Origin: Pseudomonadota bacterium
GTDB lineage: Bacteria > Pseudomonadota > Alphaproteobacteria > Rhizobiales > Devosiaceae
DNA length: 35,676 nucleotides
Assembly (NCBI GenBank): GCA_023390785.1
Contig: JAEWCE010000134.1
Coordinates: 1 to 35,676 of the forward strand
Direction: 5' to 3'
The stretch's first letter is position 1. Each line of letters starts with the position of its first letter. The position numbers and the translations under genes are program-made. The notes under the pieces are model-generated. The model searched no databases. It was not told where the DNA came from and worked only from the letters and a program-made list of their open reading frames with translations. Of the stretch, positions 15,135 to 22,924 are shown piece after piece.

Positions 15135-16990
15135 CAGAACCTCTCGGGGACCTGGATGGCACTGACCTCGACACCCTGCGCCGCGAGGGCTTCGAGCGCC
15201 GCGAGATCAGGCAGGGATGGAACAGCCGCTAGCGCGATGTCAGCCTCGGAAGGTGGCAGCGCCATCGCGGCGGTCGCAAGCACCGTCACGCCCGGCGCGA
15301 TAGGGCCGCGCAATTGCGGCACCAGCGTGCGCGCCACGATGAGGTTGGTGTTGGGCAGCGCCTTCTGCGCACGGCCGGCACGACGGTCGGTGGCCATGAG
15401 ATCAACGATGGCGCTCAAATCGGTCGGCGTCCGTGCCACCGCCCGGCCGGTCTCTTCCACCACAATGTCGGTGTTGCCATCGGCGCGCCCAACGGCAAAG
15501 CCCCCCTCTGTGGCGTGCAGCGCCCGCGGCGTGGTGATGCGGTGCACGCGGATGTGCCAGGGCGACGCCGGCAGCAGCCAGGTCTCCACCTTGACGTCGG
15601 CCCAGGGAAGCCACTCGGAATAGAGCAGACTGCCGGCCAGCCGCGCCACCTCGTTCTGCTCGCGCACGCGGAAGTGCCGGCGGTCATCGCTCAGCGCCAG
15701 CGCGCCGTCGAAGGCGCCCTTGTCATAGGCCCGCTCGTCCGCCTCGACCGAAAAGCCGTAGCGCGAGGAATAGACGAACTTGGCGTATTTTTCGGCGCCC
15801 GCGCGCATCTCCCAGTTCTGCTGGCCTGTGGACAGCGCCACCACATTGCCCGGCGTGTGCATCATCACCATGCCCGGATGGCGGAACGGCACCGGCTCAT
15901 CGTCAAAGCGGGCCGGCTGCTCCTCGGCCGTCCAGAACGGATGATCGTCCGGCAGTGCCAGGGGCAGGAATGCCTTGAACGCCCAGTACGGCGAGCCGGC
16001 CGAATTGTAGCTCTCGCTCATGAACAGGTTGGGATAGCCATAACCGATGGAGAGGATGCCGTCGCGGTCGGCGATCGGCAGTTTCGACCACCAGCGCAGA
16101 TGGCGCAGATAGTGGCCCTTGATCTCGCCCCAGGGCAACGCCTCGACCCCGGCATAGGCCAGCGCCCCCCACACGCCGCCGCAGGCGTAGCGATAGGTCA
16201 GACTGCGGCCGAAGGCGAGCACCCCTCCCTCGTCGTCGAACCAGTGCCGGATATCGCGGGCGAACAGCTTCGCCCTCTCGACCAGCCGCGACGCGCGCGC
16301 CTCGTCGCCCATGCTCAACCGGGCATAGAGCAGGCCATAGAAATGCATGGCGAACGGAATATAGTGGTCAATGCGTCGGACAATCCCGTCGCGATACCAG
16401 CCGTCTCCAAGATAGAACCCGTCCAACTCGTCGAGATAGGCAGTGGTAAGGCTGCGGTCGAACGCAATTCCACAGCGCTCGAGGCCGAGGTCGACCAGCA
16501 CGCGGAAGAATTTCCAGTTGTTGTTGGCATAAGCGTGTCTGCGCGCCTCGATGAGGTAGGCCGCGACATTGGCCTTGGCGCGTTCGTCGAGGGGATCCCA
16601 GATGTGTTCGGGGATCATCCGCATGGCGAGGCCGATGGCCGCCAGTTCGACCATGCGCTGATCGGTGCTGGTCACCGGCCCCCAATACTCGGGATGGTCC
16701 GGGTCGGTACCGTTGGCGAGGCCGCGGCGGTAAAGATCCCAATACTCGAACTGCCCACCGCCCGCCGCCAGCGGCACCAGCCCCCAGAGCGGCCGCGCAA
16801 AGCCCTCCAGGTCGGCGGCAGCCCGGTCGAAATGCGCCGCGGCGCCATTGAGCCGCACCCGCGCCCCGCCCTCGGAAAAGAACGGCAGCAGCGGCGCGAA
16901 CGAGGCGCGAAGCGCCGCCTCGACATCGGCGCGGCTCCGCAAGGGATTGCCCCACATCGGATTGAACCGCACCGGATCGAAACTCGTCAC
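15134..16990 (-). CDS. DUF2264 domain protein, probable carbohydrate-active alpha/alpha-barrel enzyme
   Basis: 618 residues covering a full DUF2264 protein. Aromatic- and acid-rich motifs typical of alpha/alpha-toroid glycan enzymes appear in the first 400 residues (GGGQFEYWDLYRRG, NNNWKFFRVLVDLG, DGWYRDGI, YRYACGGVWGAL), followed by a beta-rich C-terminal part. DUF2264 has, to my memory, been linked to exo-beta-glucuronidase activity (family GH154); this should be treated as tentative. No signal peptide is present, so it should act in the cytosol on imported oligosaccharides. It starts with GTG at 16990 with AGGG 6 bases upstream. It is the first gene of a three-gene operon; a TTTGC-N6-GCAAA dyad lies about 80 bases upstream. 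Confidence 0.85.
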   Translation of the reverse strand: MTSFDPVRFNPMWGNPLRSRADVEAALRASFAPLLPFFSEGGARVRLNGAAAHFDRAAADLEGFARPLWGLVPLAAGGGQFEYWDLYRRGLANGTDPDHPEYWGPVTSTDQRMVELAAIGLAMRMIPEHIWDPLDERAKANVAAYLIEARRHAYANNNWKFFRVLVDLGLERCGIAFDRSLTTAYLDELDGFYLGDGWYRDGIVRRIDHYIPFAMHFYGLLYARLSMGDEARASRLVERAKLFARDIRHWFDDEGGVLAFGRSLTYRYACGGVWGALAYAGVEALPWGEIKGHYLRHLRWWSKLPIADRDGILSIGYGYPNLFMSESYNSAGSPYWAFKAFLPLALPDDHPFWTAEEQPARFDDEPVPFRHPGMVMMHTPGNVVALSTGQQNWEMRAGAEKYAKFVYSSRYGFSVEADERAYDKGAFDGALALSDDRRHFRVREQNEVARLAGSLLYSEWLPWADVKVETWLLPASPWHIRVHRITTPRALHATEGGFAVGRADGNTDIVVEETGRAVARTPTDLSAIVDLMATDRRAGRAQKALPNTNLIVARTLVPQLRGPIAPGVTVLATAAMALPPSEADIALAAVPSLPDLAALEALAAQGVEVSAIQVPERF

Positions 16991-17064
16991 ATCGCACCCT
17001 GGCAGACCGGCAGGCGGGCGCCCGCATTCGCGTCACTGGTAGAAAGAAAGCCGCGCCTTCACAA

Positions 17065-17086
17065 GCAAAATTTGCATTGGCGCAAA
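17065..17086. promoter_or_regulatory. Candidate LacI-type operator in front of the DUF2264 operon
   Basis: TTTGC-ATTGGC-GCAAA (17071-17086) is a 5-6-5 dyad, overlapped by the odd-centred dyad GCAAAATTTGC (17065-17075). It sits 75-96 bases before the DUF2264 start and just behind the lacI stop. The TGCA/GCAAA words recur in the lacI-transport intergenic region (18107-18172), so both may be bound by the same LacI protein. Confidence 0.45.
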
Positions 17087-17098
17087 AAACGCAAGGCA

Positions 17099-18094
17099 CT
17101 ATTTAAGGCGATGGATGGTGCCGCCGTCGATCGCCCGCACGCCCAGCTCAAGCTGCTGAATGGTCCGATCGCCCTCCATTTGCAGCCGCAGCAGCCGTAT
17201 CGCCGCCTCGCCGATGGCTTCGCGATCGACATGCATGGTGCTGAGCCGAGGCGTCGCCAGCGAGGCGATCGGCAGATCGTCGAAGCCGATGATCGAAAAC
17301 CGCCCCGTCTGCCCGGCCCGGGTGATCGCCTCCAGCACCTGCACCGCGACGATGTCGTTCCACAGGAACAGTCCGGTCACGGCGTAGGCGCCGCCCACCA
17401 GCCGCGCCGCGAATTCCGCCGCCGACACCTCGAGATTGTTGAGCACGATCGCCTCGGCGCCCGCCGCCTTGGCCGCCGATTCGAAGCCGCGCCGGCGCTG
17501 CGCAATGGTGGGGCGCAACTCCTGGGTGAAGTGGAGCAGCTTGCGGTGTCCCGCCTCCAGCAGGCGCCGCGTCGCCATTTGCGCGCCGTAGAAATTGGCC
17601 GGCGACACCGAGCTCAGCCGCATCTGCGGATCGGTGCCATTGACCAGCACGACCGGCAGATCCTCTTCCGCGCACCAGGAGACCAGCGCATCAGTCGCGT
17701 CGATTCCGGCCAGCAGCAGCCCGGTCGCGCCGCCCTCGGCGACATCCTTCTTGATCGCCTCGATCGATAGGGCTGCTTCGTTGATCAGCCGCACATCGAG
17801 GGCGAGGCCAGCATGCAGCGCCGCCCTTTGCATGCCTTCGACGATGCCGAAATAGAACCCCGACAGGCCGCTGGTGGCGCTGCCGAGGGGCACGAAGGCC
17901 AGCACCCGCCGGTTGGTCAAAGTGCTGCCCAGCCGCTTGCTGCGGTAGCCGAGCGTCCGCGCCAGCTCCTGCACGTCCTGCCGCACAGCCGGGCTGATGC
18001 CCGCCTCGTTGGCCAGCGCCCGCGACACCGTGCTCACCGAAATCCCCAGCCGGTCGGCGATATCCGCCTGATTCAGCCGCCGTCCACGCTTCAC
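17099..18094 (-). CDS. LacI family transcriptional regulator
   Basis: 331 residues. The N-terminal LacI helix-turn-helix and hinge are clear: LNQADIADRLGISVSTVSRA at 7-26, then a periplasmic-binding-protein-like effector domain (VLAFVPLGSATSGLSGFYFG, AVTGLFLWNDIVAVQVLE, IIGFDDLPIASLATPRLS). It probably represses the divergent transport operon and itself until a sugar effector binds. I chose the GTG at 18094 because GGAG lies 7 bases upstream and the product then begins directly before the HTH; an in-frame ATG at 18121 is possible. AT-rich TGCA dyads (18107-18129) overlap its likely -10 region (TTTGTG, 17 bases, CAAAAT on the minus strand), consistent with autoregulation. Confidence 0.93.
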   Translation of the reverse strand: MKRGRRLNQADIADRLGISVSTVSRALANEAGISPAVRQDVQELARTLGYRSKRLGSTLTNRRVLAFVPLGSATSGLSGFYFGIVEGMQRAALHAGLALDVRLINEAALSIEAIKKDVAEGGATGLLLAGIDATDALVSWCAEEDLPVVLVNGTDPQMRLSSVSPANFYGAQMATRRLLEAGHRKLLHFTQELRPTIAQRRRGFESAAKAAGAEAIVLNNLEVSAAEFAARLVGGAYAVTGLFLWNDIVAVQVLEAITRAGQTGRFSIIGFDDLPIASLATPRLSTMHVDREAIGEAAIRLLRLQMEGDRTIQQLELGVRAIDGGTIHRLK

Positions 18095-18106
18095 GATCGA
18101 TCTCCG

Positions 18107-18129
18107 TGCATTATTTTGCATTTTTTGCA
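18107..18129. promoter_or_regulatory. Overlapping TGCA dyads, candidate LacI operator
   Basis: Three TGCA words at 18107-18110, 18117-18120 and 18126-18129 form two overlapping imperfect dyads: TGCATTATTTTGCA and TGCATTTTTTGCA. They cover the probable lacI promoter and lie between the divergent lacI and transport genes. Confidence 0.45.
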
Positions 18130-18144
18130 CGATTTCACAAAACT

Positions 18145-18172
18145 TGCAAAGAACAAATCTACATGCAAAGAA
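18145..18172. promoter_or_regulatory. Direct repeat TGCAAAGAA on one helix face
   Basis: TGCAAAGAA occurs at 18145-18153 and 18164-18172, 19 bases apart or nearly two helical turns. It lies in the promoter region of the transport operon, 50-80 bases before the first permease start. It may be part of a LacI or second-regulator site. Confidence 0.35.
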
Positions 18173-18223
18173 TTGCGCGCTGGCGATGCCTGTGCGCGCC
18201 GGAGCGTGACGAAGGGAGGCCTG

Positions 18224-19159
18224 ATGTCGAGCGTTGCGGACACGTCGTATGACTCGTCGCGCGCCGTCGTCGCGGCACGGAGGCCGGGCCAGTGGCGCAA
18301 GGCCCTGGTTGCCTATTCCTTCATCGCCCCCAATTTCCTCGGCTTCACCATCTTCACCCTGGGGCCGATCCTGTTCTCGTTCGCCCTGGCCTTCCTGCAC
18401 TGGGACGGCTCGACCGCGATCACCTTCGCCGGCCTCGACAATTTCTGGCGCCTGTTCAACGACAGCGCCTTCATCACCGCCTTCTGGAACACGATTCTTT
18501 ATACCGCGCTGAGCGTGCCGCTGACGCTGGTCTGCGCCCTGGGGCTCGCCATCCTCGTCAACCAGCGCATTCCCGGCCGCAATTTCCTGCGCGCGGCGAT
18601 GTTCTTTCCCTACGTCGCCTCGCTGGTGGCCGTGGCGGTGGTGTGGAACATGCTGTTCAACCCCGAGATGGGGCCGGTGAACATGGTGCTCTACACCATG
18701 GGCATCGACCCGCGACATCTGCCGCGCTGGGCCGCCGATCGCAACTGGGCGATGATCACCGTGGTGCTGTTCGGCGTGTGGAAATCCATGGGCTACTACA
18801 TGGTGATCTACCTGGCCGGCCTGCAGGGGATCAACCGCGACCTCTACGAGGCGGCCAGCATTGACGGCGCCGGCGCCTGGCAGCGCTTCATCTACGTGAC
18901 CCTGCCACAGCTCGGCCCGACGACGCTGTTCGTCACCGTGATGCTGACCATCCAGTCGTTCAAGGTGTTCGACCAGATCTACCTGTTGACCCAGGGCGGC
19001 CCCGGCACCTCGACGCTGGTACTGGTCTACCACATCTACAACGAGGCCTTCATCTCCTGGGACCTCGGCTATTCCAGCATGGTGGCGCTGGTGCTGTTCT
19101 TCGTGGTGCTGGCCGTCACTGTCATACAGTTCCGCTACACCCGGCAGCAGACGACATGA
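18224..19159 (+). CDS. Carbohydrate ABC transporter permease (MalF/UgpA type)
   Basis: 311 residues with six predicted membrane helices and a cytosolic EAA loop with the motif YEAASIDGAGAWQRFIYVTL. It forms half of the membrane channel of a CUT1-type sugar importer. A very good ribosome binding site (AGGGAGG) precedes the ATG. It is the first gene of the five-gene uptake operon, divergent from lacI, and overlaps the second permease by ATGA. CUT1 importers take up oligosaccharides or polyols; the sugar here is not known. Confidence 0.95.
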   Translation: MSSVADTSYDSSRAVVAARRPGQWRKALVAYSFIAPNFLGFTIFTLGPILFSFALAFLHWDGSTAITFAGLDNFWRLFNDSAFITAFWNTILYTALSVPLTLVCALGLAILVNQRIPGRNFLRAAMFFPYVASLVAVAVVWNMLFNPEMGPVNMVLYTMGIDPRHLPRWAADRNWAMITVVLFGVWKSMGYYMVIYLAGLQGINRDLYEAASIDGAGAWQRFIYVTLPQLGPTTLFVTVMLTIQSFKVFDQIYLLTQGGPGTSTLVLVYHIYNEAFISWDLGYSSMVALVLFFVVLAVTVIQFRYTRQQTT

Positions 19160-20013
19160 GCACGCTGGCCCCCGCACAGGCGTTGCCGCGCCGCCGCATC
19201 ACCCTCGGCCAGGTGCTGATCTATGCCACGGCCATCGTCATCGGGCTGGTGATGCTCACGCCCTTCGTCTGGATGCTGTCGGCATCGCTGAAGCTCAACC
19301 GCGACGTCTTCACCTTTCCTATCCAGTGGATTCCGGCCGAACCGCGCTGGCAAAACTACGTCGATATCTGGACCAAGATTCCATTGGCGCTGTTCGTGTG
19401 GAACACCGCCAAGATCACCATCGCGGTGACCATCCTGCAACTGCTGACCTCGAGCTTTGCCGCCTACGCCTTTGCCAAGCTGCGCTTTCCCGGCCGCGAC
19501 GCGCTGTTCCTCGGCTACATCGCCACCATCGCCATGCCGTGGCAGGTCTACATGGTACCGCAATTCCTGCTGATGCGCGAGCTCGGGCTGCACAACACCC
19601 ATATGGCGCTGATCCTGCTGCAGGCCTTCACCGCCTTCGGCGTGTTCCTGATGCGCCAGTTCTACCAGTCGATCCCCGACGAGCTGTGCGAAGCGGCGCG
19701 CATTGACGGCATGAATGAATACCAGATCTGGTGGCGCATCATGCTGCCGCTGTCCAAGCCGGCGCTGTCGACACTGACCATCTTCACCTTCGTCTCCACC
19801 TGGAACGACTTCCTCGGCCCCCTGATCTACCTGACCAAGACCGAGCTCAAGACCATCCAGATCGGGCTCCGGATGTTCATCTCGCAGTACTCGGCCGAAT
19901 ACGGGCTCATCATGGCCGCCTCGGTAGTGGCGCTGATCCCGGTGCTGGTGGTGTTCCTTGCGCTGCAGCGCTTCTTCGTCGAAGGCATCGCCACCAGCGG
20001 GCTGAAGGGGTGA
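19156..20013 (+). CDS. Carbohydrate ABC transporter permease (MalG/UgpE type)
   Basis: 285 residues with six predicted helices. The EAA loop reads CEAARIDGMNEYQIWWRIML and the C-terminal end (FFVEGIATSGLKG) is typical of MalG-like permeases, whose C-terminal tail contacts the ATPase. It pairs with the upstream permease, whose stop it overlaps by 4 bases. The ATPase gene starts 4 bases after its stop. Confidence 0.95.
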   Translation: MSTLAPAQALPRRRITLGQVLIYATAIVIGLVMLTPFVWMLSASLKLNRDVFTFPIQWIPAEPRWQNYVDIWTKIPLALFVWNTAKITIAVTILQLLTSSFAAYAFAKLRFPGRDALFLGYIATIAMPWQVYMVPQFLLMRELGLHNTHMALILLQAFTAFGVFLMRQFYQSIPDELCEAARIDGMNEYQIWWRIMLPLSKPALSTLTIFTFVSTWNDFLGPLIYLTKTELKTIQIGLRMFISQYSAEYGLIMAASVVALIPVLVVFLALQRFFVEGIATSGLKG

Positions 20014-20017
20014 GCCG

Positions 20018-20839
20018 ATGACGCCGATCGAGCTTTATCCGCCCGCCGCCTCTGCCGCCCCCTCGACCGCGCACGAGCGCCGCGCCAGCAGCGTGACGCT
20101 GCGCGGCGTACGGCGGCGGCTTGGGAAGGTACAGGCGCTCGACGGAGTCGATCTCGACATTGCCGCCGGCGAGTTCATTGCCCTCGTTGGCCCCTCGGGC
20201 TGCGGCAAGTCCACGTTGCTCAGAACCATTGCGGGCGTCGAGGAGATCGACGCCGGCGAGCTGCGCATTGCCGGCGCGCTGGCCAACGACGTGCCGGCCA
20301 AGGCACGGGATCTGGCGATGGTGTTCCAGAGCTATGCGCTCTACCCCCACCTCACCGTGTTTCGCAATCTGGCACTGCCGCTCGAGGTGCGCAAGCTCGA
20401 GCGCGCCCAGGTCGAGGCGCGCGTGAACCGCGCCGCCGACGTGCTCGACATCGGCTATTTGCTCAACCGCCGCCCCGGCCTGCTTTCGGGCGGCCAGCGG
20501 CAGCGGGTGGCGCTGGCGCGCGCCCTGGTTCGCAACGCGCCGCTCTATCTGCTCGACGAGCCGCTCAGCAGCCTCGATGCCCGGCAGCGTGCCCAGCTGC
20601 GCGGCGAGATCGTCCGGCTGCATCGCACGCTCGGCGCCACCTTCATCTACGCCACGCACGATCTGGGTGAAGCCATGGCGATGGCCGACCGCGTCGCCGT
20701 GATGCACGACGGCCGCATCGCGCAGATGGCAGCGCCCGAAACGCTGCGCGCCGCACCGGCCGATGCCTTCGTGGCCGACTTCATCGGGCAGGAAGCGCTG
20801 AGCCTCGCCGCCACCATGCAGAGGGCCCGACTGCAATGA
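20018..20839 (+). CDS. ABC transporter ATP-binding protein, short MalK-like without C-terminal regulatory domain
   Basis: 273 residues. Walker A GPSGCGKST at 58-66, Q-loop Gln104 in VFQSYALYP, signature LSGGQ at 156-160, Walker B LYLLDE at 176-181, D-loop SSLD and switch His214. The sequence ends shortly after the nucleotide-binding domain (DFIGQEALSLAATM), whereas MalK/UgpC-type subunits of CUT1 systems are about 350-380 residues with an OB/TOBE regulatory domain. That domain is absent here, and the next gene begins at once (ATGA overlap), so this is not a frameshift within the window. The first 25 residues form an unusual Ala/Pro-rich extension. Confidence 0.95.
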   Translation: MTPIELYPPAASAAPSTAHERRASSVTLRGVRRRLGKVQALDGVDLDIAAGEFIALVGPSGCGKSTLLRTIAGVEEIDAGELRIAGALANDVPAKARDLAMVFQSYALYPHLTVFRNLALPLEVRKLERAQVEARVNRAADVLDIGYLLNRRPGLLSGGQRQRVALARALVRNAPLYLLDEPLSSLDARQRAQLRGEIVRLHRTLGATFIYATHDLGEAMAMADRVAVMHDGRIAQMAAPETLRAAPADAFVADFIGQEALSLAATMQRARLQ

Positions 20840-21573
20840 AGTGGATGAGCGCCCACATCACCCGCGAGGGCCCCGGCGTCGACCGCAATGCGCCACCCAA
20901 GCATGGGCTTGCACTGCTCGTCGACGTGATCCGGCGCGAGTGGTGGATGCTGATCCAGCTCAACCTGCTCTACATCCTGTTCGCGCTGCCGCTGCTGACG
21001 CTGCCGGCGGCGCAGATTGCGGCGAGCCGCGTCACGGCGCTGATGCTCGAGGACAGGCCGGTCTATCTGTGGCGCGACTTCTGGGAGGCCTTCCGCAGCC
21101 GCTTCTGGCGCGCCACCGCGCTCAGTCTCGTCATCGTCACGGCGCTCGCCGCCGGCGCCTACGCCACTTTCGCCTTCCTGCAGGCGGCAAGGGCCAGCAT
21201 CGTCTTCGTCCTGCCGCTGACCATCGCCTTTGCGACCACGCTGTTCGCGCTCATCGCCGCCGCCTATGCCGTGACGCTGCTGGCGCTGCGCGACCAGTCG
21301 CTGCGTGCCGTGCTGCGCCTCGCCTTGCTCGGCGCGCTGGCGCGGCCGCTGCCGGCACTCGCGGCGTTCGCCGTCGTGGCGCTGCTGTGGCTGCTGCACA
21401 TCGTCTTCTATCCCGCCTCGCTGTTCATGCCGGCGGTGCTCAACTTTTCATTCGGAACGCTCGCCATCACCTTTGGCGTCCACCAGGCAGCAATCCGGTT
21501 GCTCGCGCTCGATGCGGGCGCGGCGTCGGCCGCGATTGGCGCAGGAGGTAGCGCGCAACTGCGCGTTCAATAG
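20836..21573 (+). CDS. YesL/DUF624 family membrane protein
   Basis: 245 residues with about five or six predicted helices. The N-terminal region (VIRREWWMLIQLNLLYILFA then LPLLTLPAAQIAASRVTALM) and the W-R-D-F-W-E-A-F segment (residues 76-82) are typical of DUF624 proteins, which in Bacillus (YesL) lie within rhamnogalacturonan or other sugar transport operons. Its biochemical role is unknown; a helper for CUT1 permeases is a reasonable inference. It overlaps the ATPase gene by 4 bases and precedes the solute-binding protein gene by 18 bases. Confidence 0.88.
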   Translation: MKWMSAHITREGPGVDRNAPPKHGLALLVDVIRREWWMLIQLNLLYILFALPLLTLPAAQIAASRVTALMLEDRPVYLWRDFWEAFRSRFWRATALSLVIVTALAAGAYATFAFLQAARASIVFVLPLTIAFATTLFALIAAAYAVTLLALRDQSLRAVLRLALLGALARPLPALAAFAVVALLWLLHIVFYPASLFMPAVLNFSFGTLAITFGVHQAAIRLLALDAGAASAAIGAGGSAQLRVQ

Positions 21574-21591
21574 AGGGAAGGAAAGACCAAC

Positions 21592-22866
21592 ATGACAAAG
21601 CATTGGTTGCGCCGCATCGCGGCGGGTACGGCACTGGGAGCGGTGCTTGCCGCCACCGGCCTCGCTCACGCCGCCGATCAGGTGACGCTCAACTGGGCGC
21701 TGTGGGATTGGGCCGCGACGCCCTACTACCAGCCCCTGATCGACGCCTATGAAGCCTCGCACCCCAACGTCAAGATCACCTACACCGATCTGGGCTCGAC
21801 CGACTATGATACGGTGCTGCAGACGCAGCTCACCGGCGGCAGCTCAGACCTCGACGTCATCACCATCAAGGACATCCCGGGCTACGCCAACCTGATCAGC
21901 GCCAACCTGTTGACGCCGCTCGACGACTACATCAAGGCGCAGAACATCGACCCCAAGATGTATGGCGGCGTGCTCGATGCATTGACCGTGGACGGCAAGG
22001 TGTACTCCCTGCCCTTCCGCTCGGACTTCTGGCTGCTCTATTACAACAAGGATCTGTTCGACAAGGCTGGCGTGCCCTACCCGACCAACGACATGACCCT
22101 CGACCAGTTCGCCGACATGGCGCGCAAGGTCACCAGCGGTTTCGGCGCCGACAAGGTCTATGGCACGCACTTCCACGTCTGGCGCTCTGCCGTCGAGCTC
22201 CCCGCCGTCTTCGACGGCAAGCATACCGTGGTCGACGGCAATTACGACTTCCTCAAGCCGTACTACGAGCGCGTGCTGAAGCTGCAGGACGAGGGGGTGG
22301 TTATGAGCTACTCGCAACTCAAGACCTCCAACACCCACTATTCGGGTCCGTTCTACAACCAGCAGATCGCCACCATGCCGATGGGCAGCTGGTTCATCGC
22401 CACCCAGATCGCCAAGGTGAAGTCGGGTGAGTCCAAGGCCGTGCATTGGGGCCTGGCCAAGTACCCGCATCCCGATGGCGTCGAAGCCGGCAGCACCGCA
22501 TCGACCATCACCGGCCTGTCGGTGGCGGCCAATTCCAAGCAGCAGGAAGCCGCTCTCGACTTCGTCAAGTTCGTCTCCGGCCCCGAAGGCGCTGCCGTGG
22601 TCGCCAAGACCGGCACCTTCCCCGCGATCACTACCGACGACGTGCTGAAGACCATCACCTCGACGCCCGGCTTCCCGGACGATCAGCAGAGCAAGGACGC
22701 CCTGGTGACCGCCAAGCGCGTGCTCGAGATCCCGGTGAGCCCGATCGCGCCGCAGATCGACCTGGTGCTCAGCCGCGCCCACGACGCGATCATGACCGGC
22801 AGCGAAACCATCGACCAGGGCATCGCCGACATGAACAAGGGCGTTGCCGAGCTGCAGAAGAAATAA
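21592..22866 (+). CDS. Extracellular solute-binding protein of the sugar ABC importer
   Basis: 424 residues. A signal peptide is present (cleavage near AHA|ADQVTLNW). The mature protein is a family 1 (MalE-like) binding protein: VTLNWALWDWAATPYYQPLI, SSDLDVITIKDIPGYANLI, KVYSLPFRSDFWLLYYNKDL and MGSWFIATQIAKVKSGES. Aromatic residues in the cleft fit an oligosaccharide ligand. AGGGAAGGA is a good ribosome binding site. As the last gene of the uptake operon it lies just before a strong terminator, while such genes are more often first; an extra promoter in front of it is not obvious. Confidence 0.95.
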   Translation: MTKHWLRRIAAGTALGAVLAATGLAHAADQVTLNWALWDWAATPYYQPLIDAYEASHPNVKITYTDLGSTDYDTVLQTQLTGGSSDLDVITIKDIPGYANLISANLLTPLDDYIKAQNIDPKMYGGVLDALTVDGKVYSLPFRSDFWLLYYNKDLFDKAGVPYPTNDMTLDQFADMARKVTSGFGADKVYGTHFHVWRSAVELPAVFDGKHTVVDGNYDFLKPYYERVLKLQDEGVVMSYSQLKTSNTHYSGPFYNQQIATMPMGSWFIATQIAKVKSGESKAVHWGLAKYPHPDGVEAGSTASTITGLSVAANSKQQEAALDFVKFVSGPEGAAVVAKTGTFPAITTDDVLKTITSTPGFPDDQQSKDALVTAKRVLEIPVSPIAPQIDLVLSRAHDAIMTGSETIDQGIADMNKGVAELQKK

Positions 22867-22892
22867 TCCCGCAGGCTCCCTGTGTGTGACTG

Positions 22893-22924
22893 GCGGCGGG
22901 CCCCTCGGGTCCGCCGCTTCTTTA
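22893..22924 (+). terminator. Rho-independent terminator of the uptake operon
   Basis: GCGGCGGGCCC, loop CTC, GGGTCCGCCGC (11 pairs, one G-T) and then TTCTTTA. It lies 27 bases after the solute-binding protein stop. The T-run reaches the stop codon of the convergent heparinase-like gene (22922-22924). Confidence 0.85.

Noticed and set aside
15314..17770. Very long open frame on the plus strand opposite DUF2264 and lacI
   Set aside because: Its product is rich in Arg, His and Gln without domain features, and it is a mirror of well-supported genes on the other strand. This is usual in GC-rich DNA.
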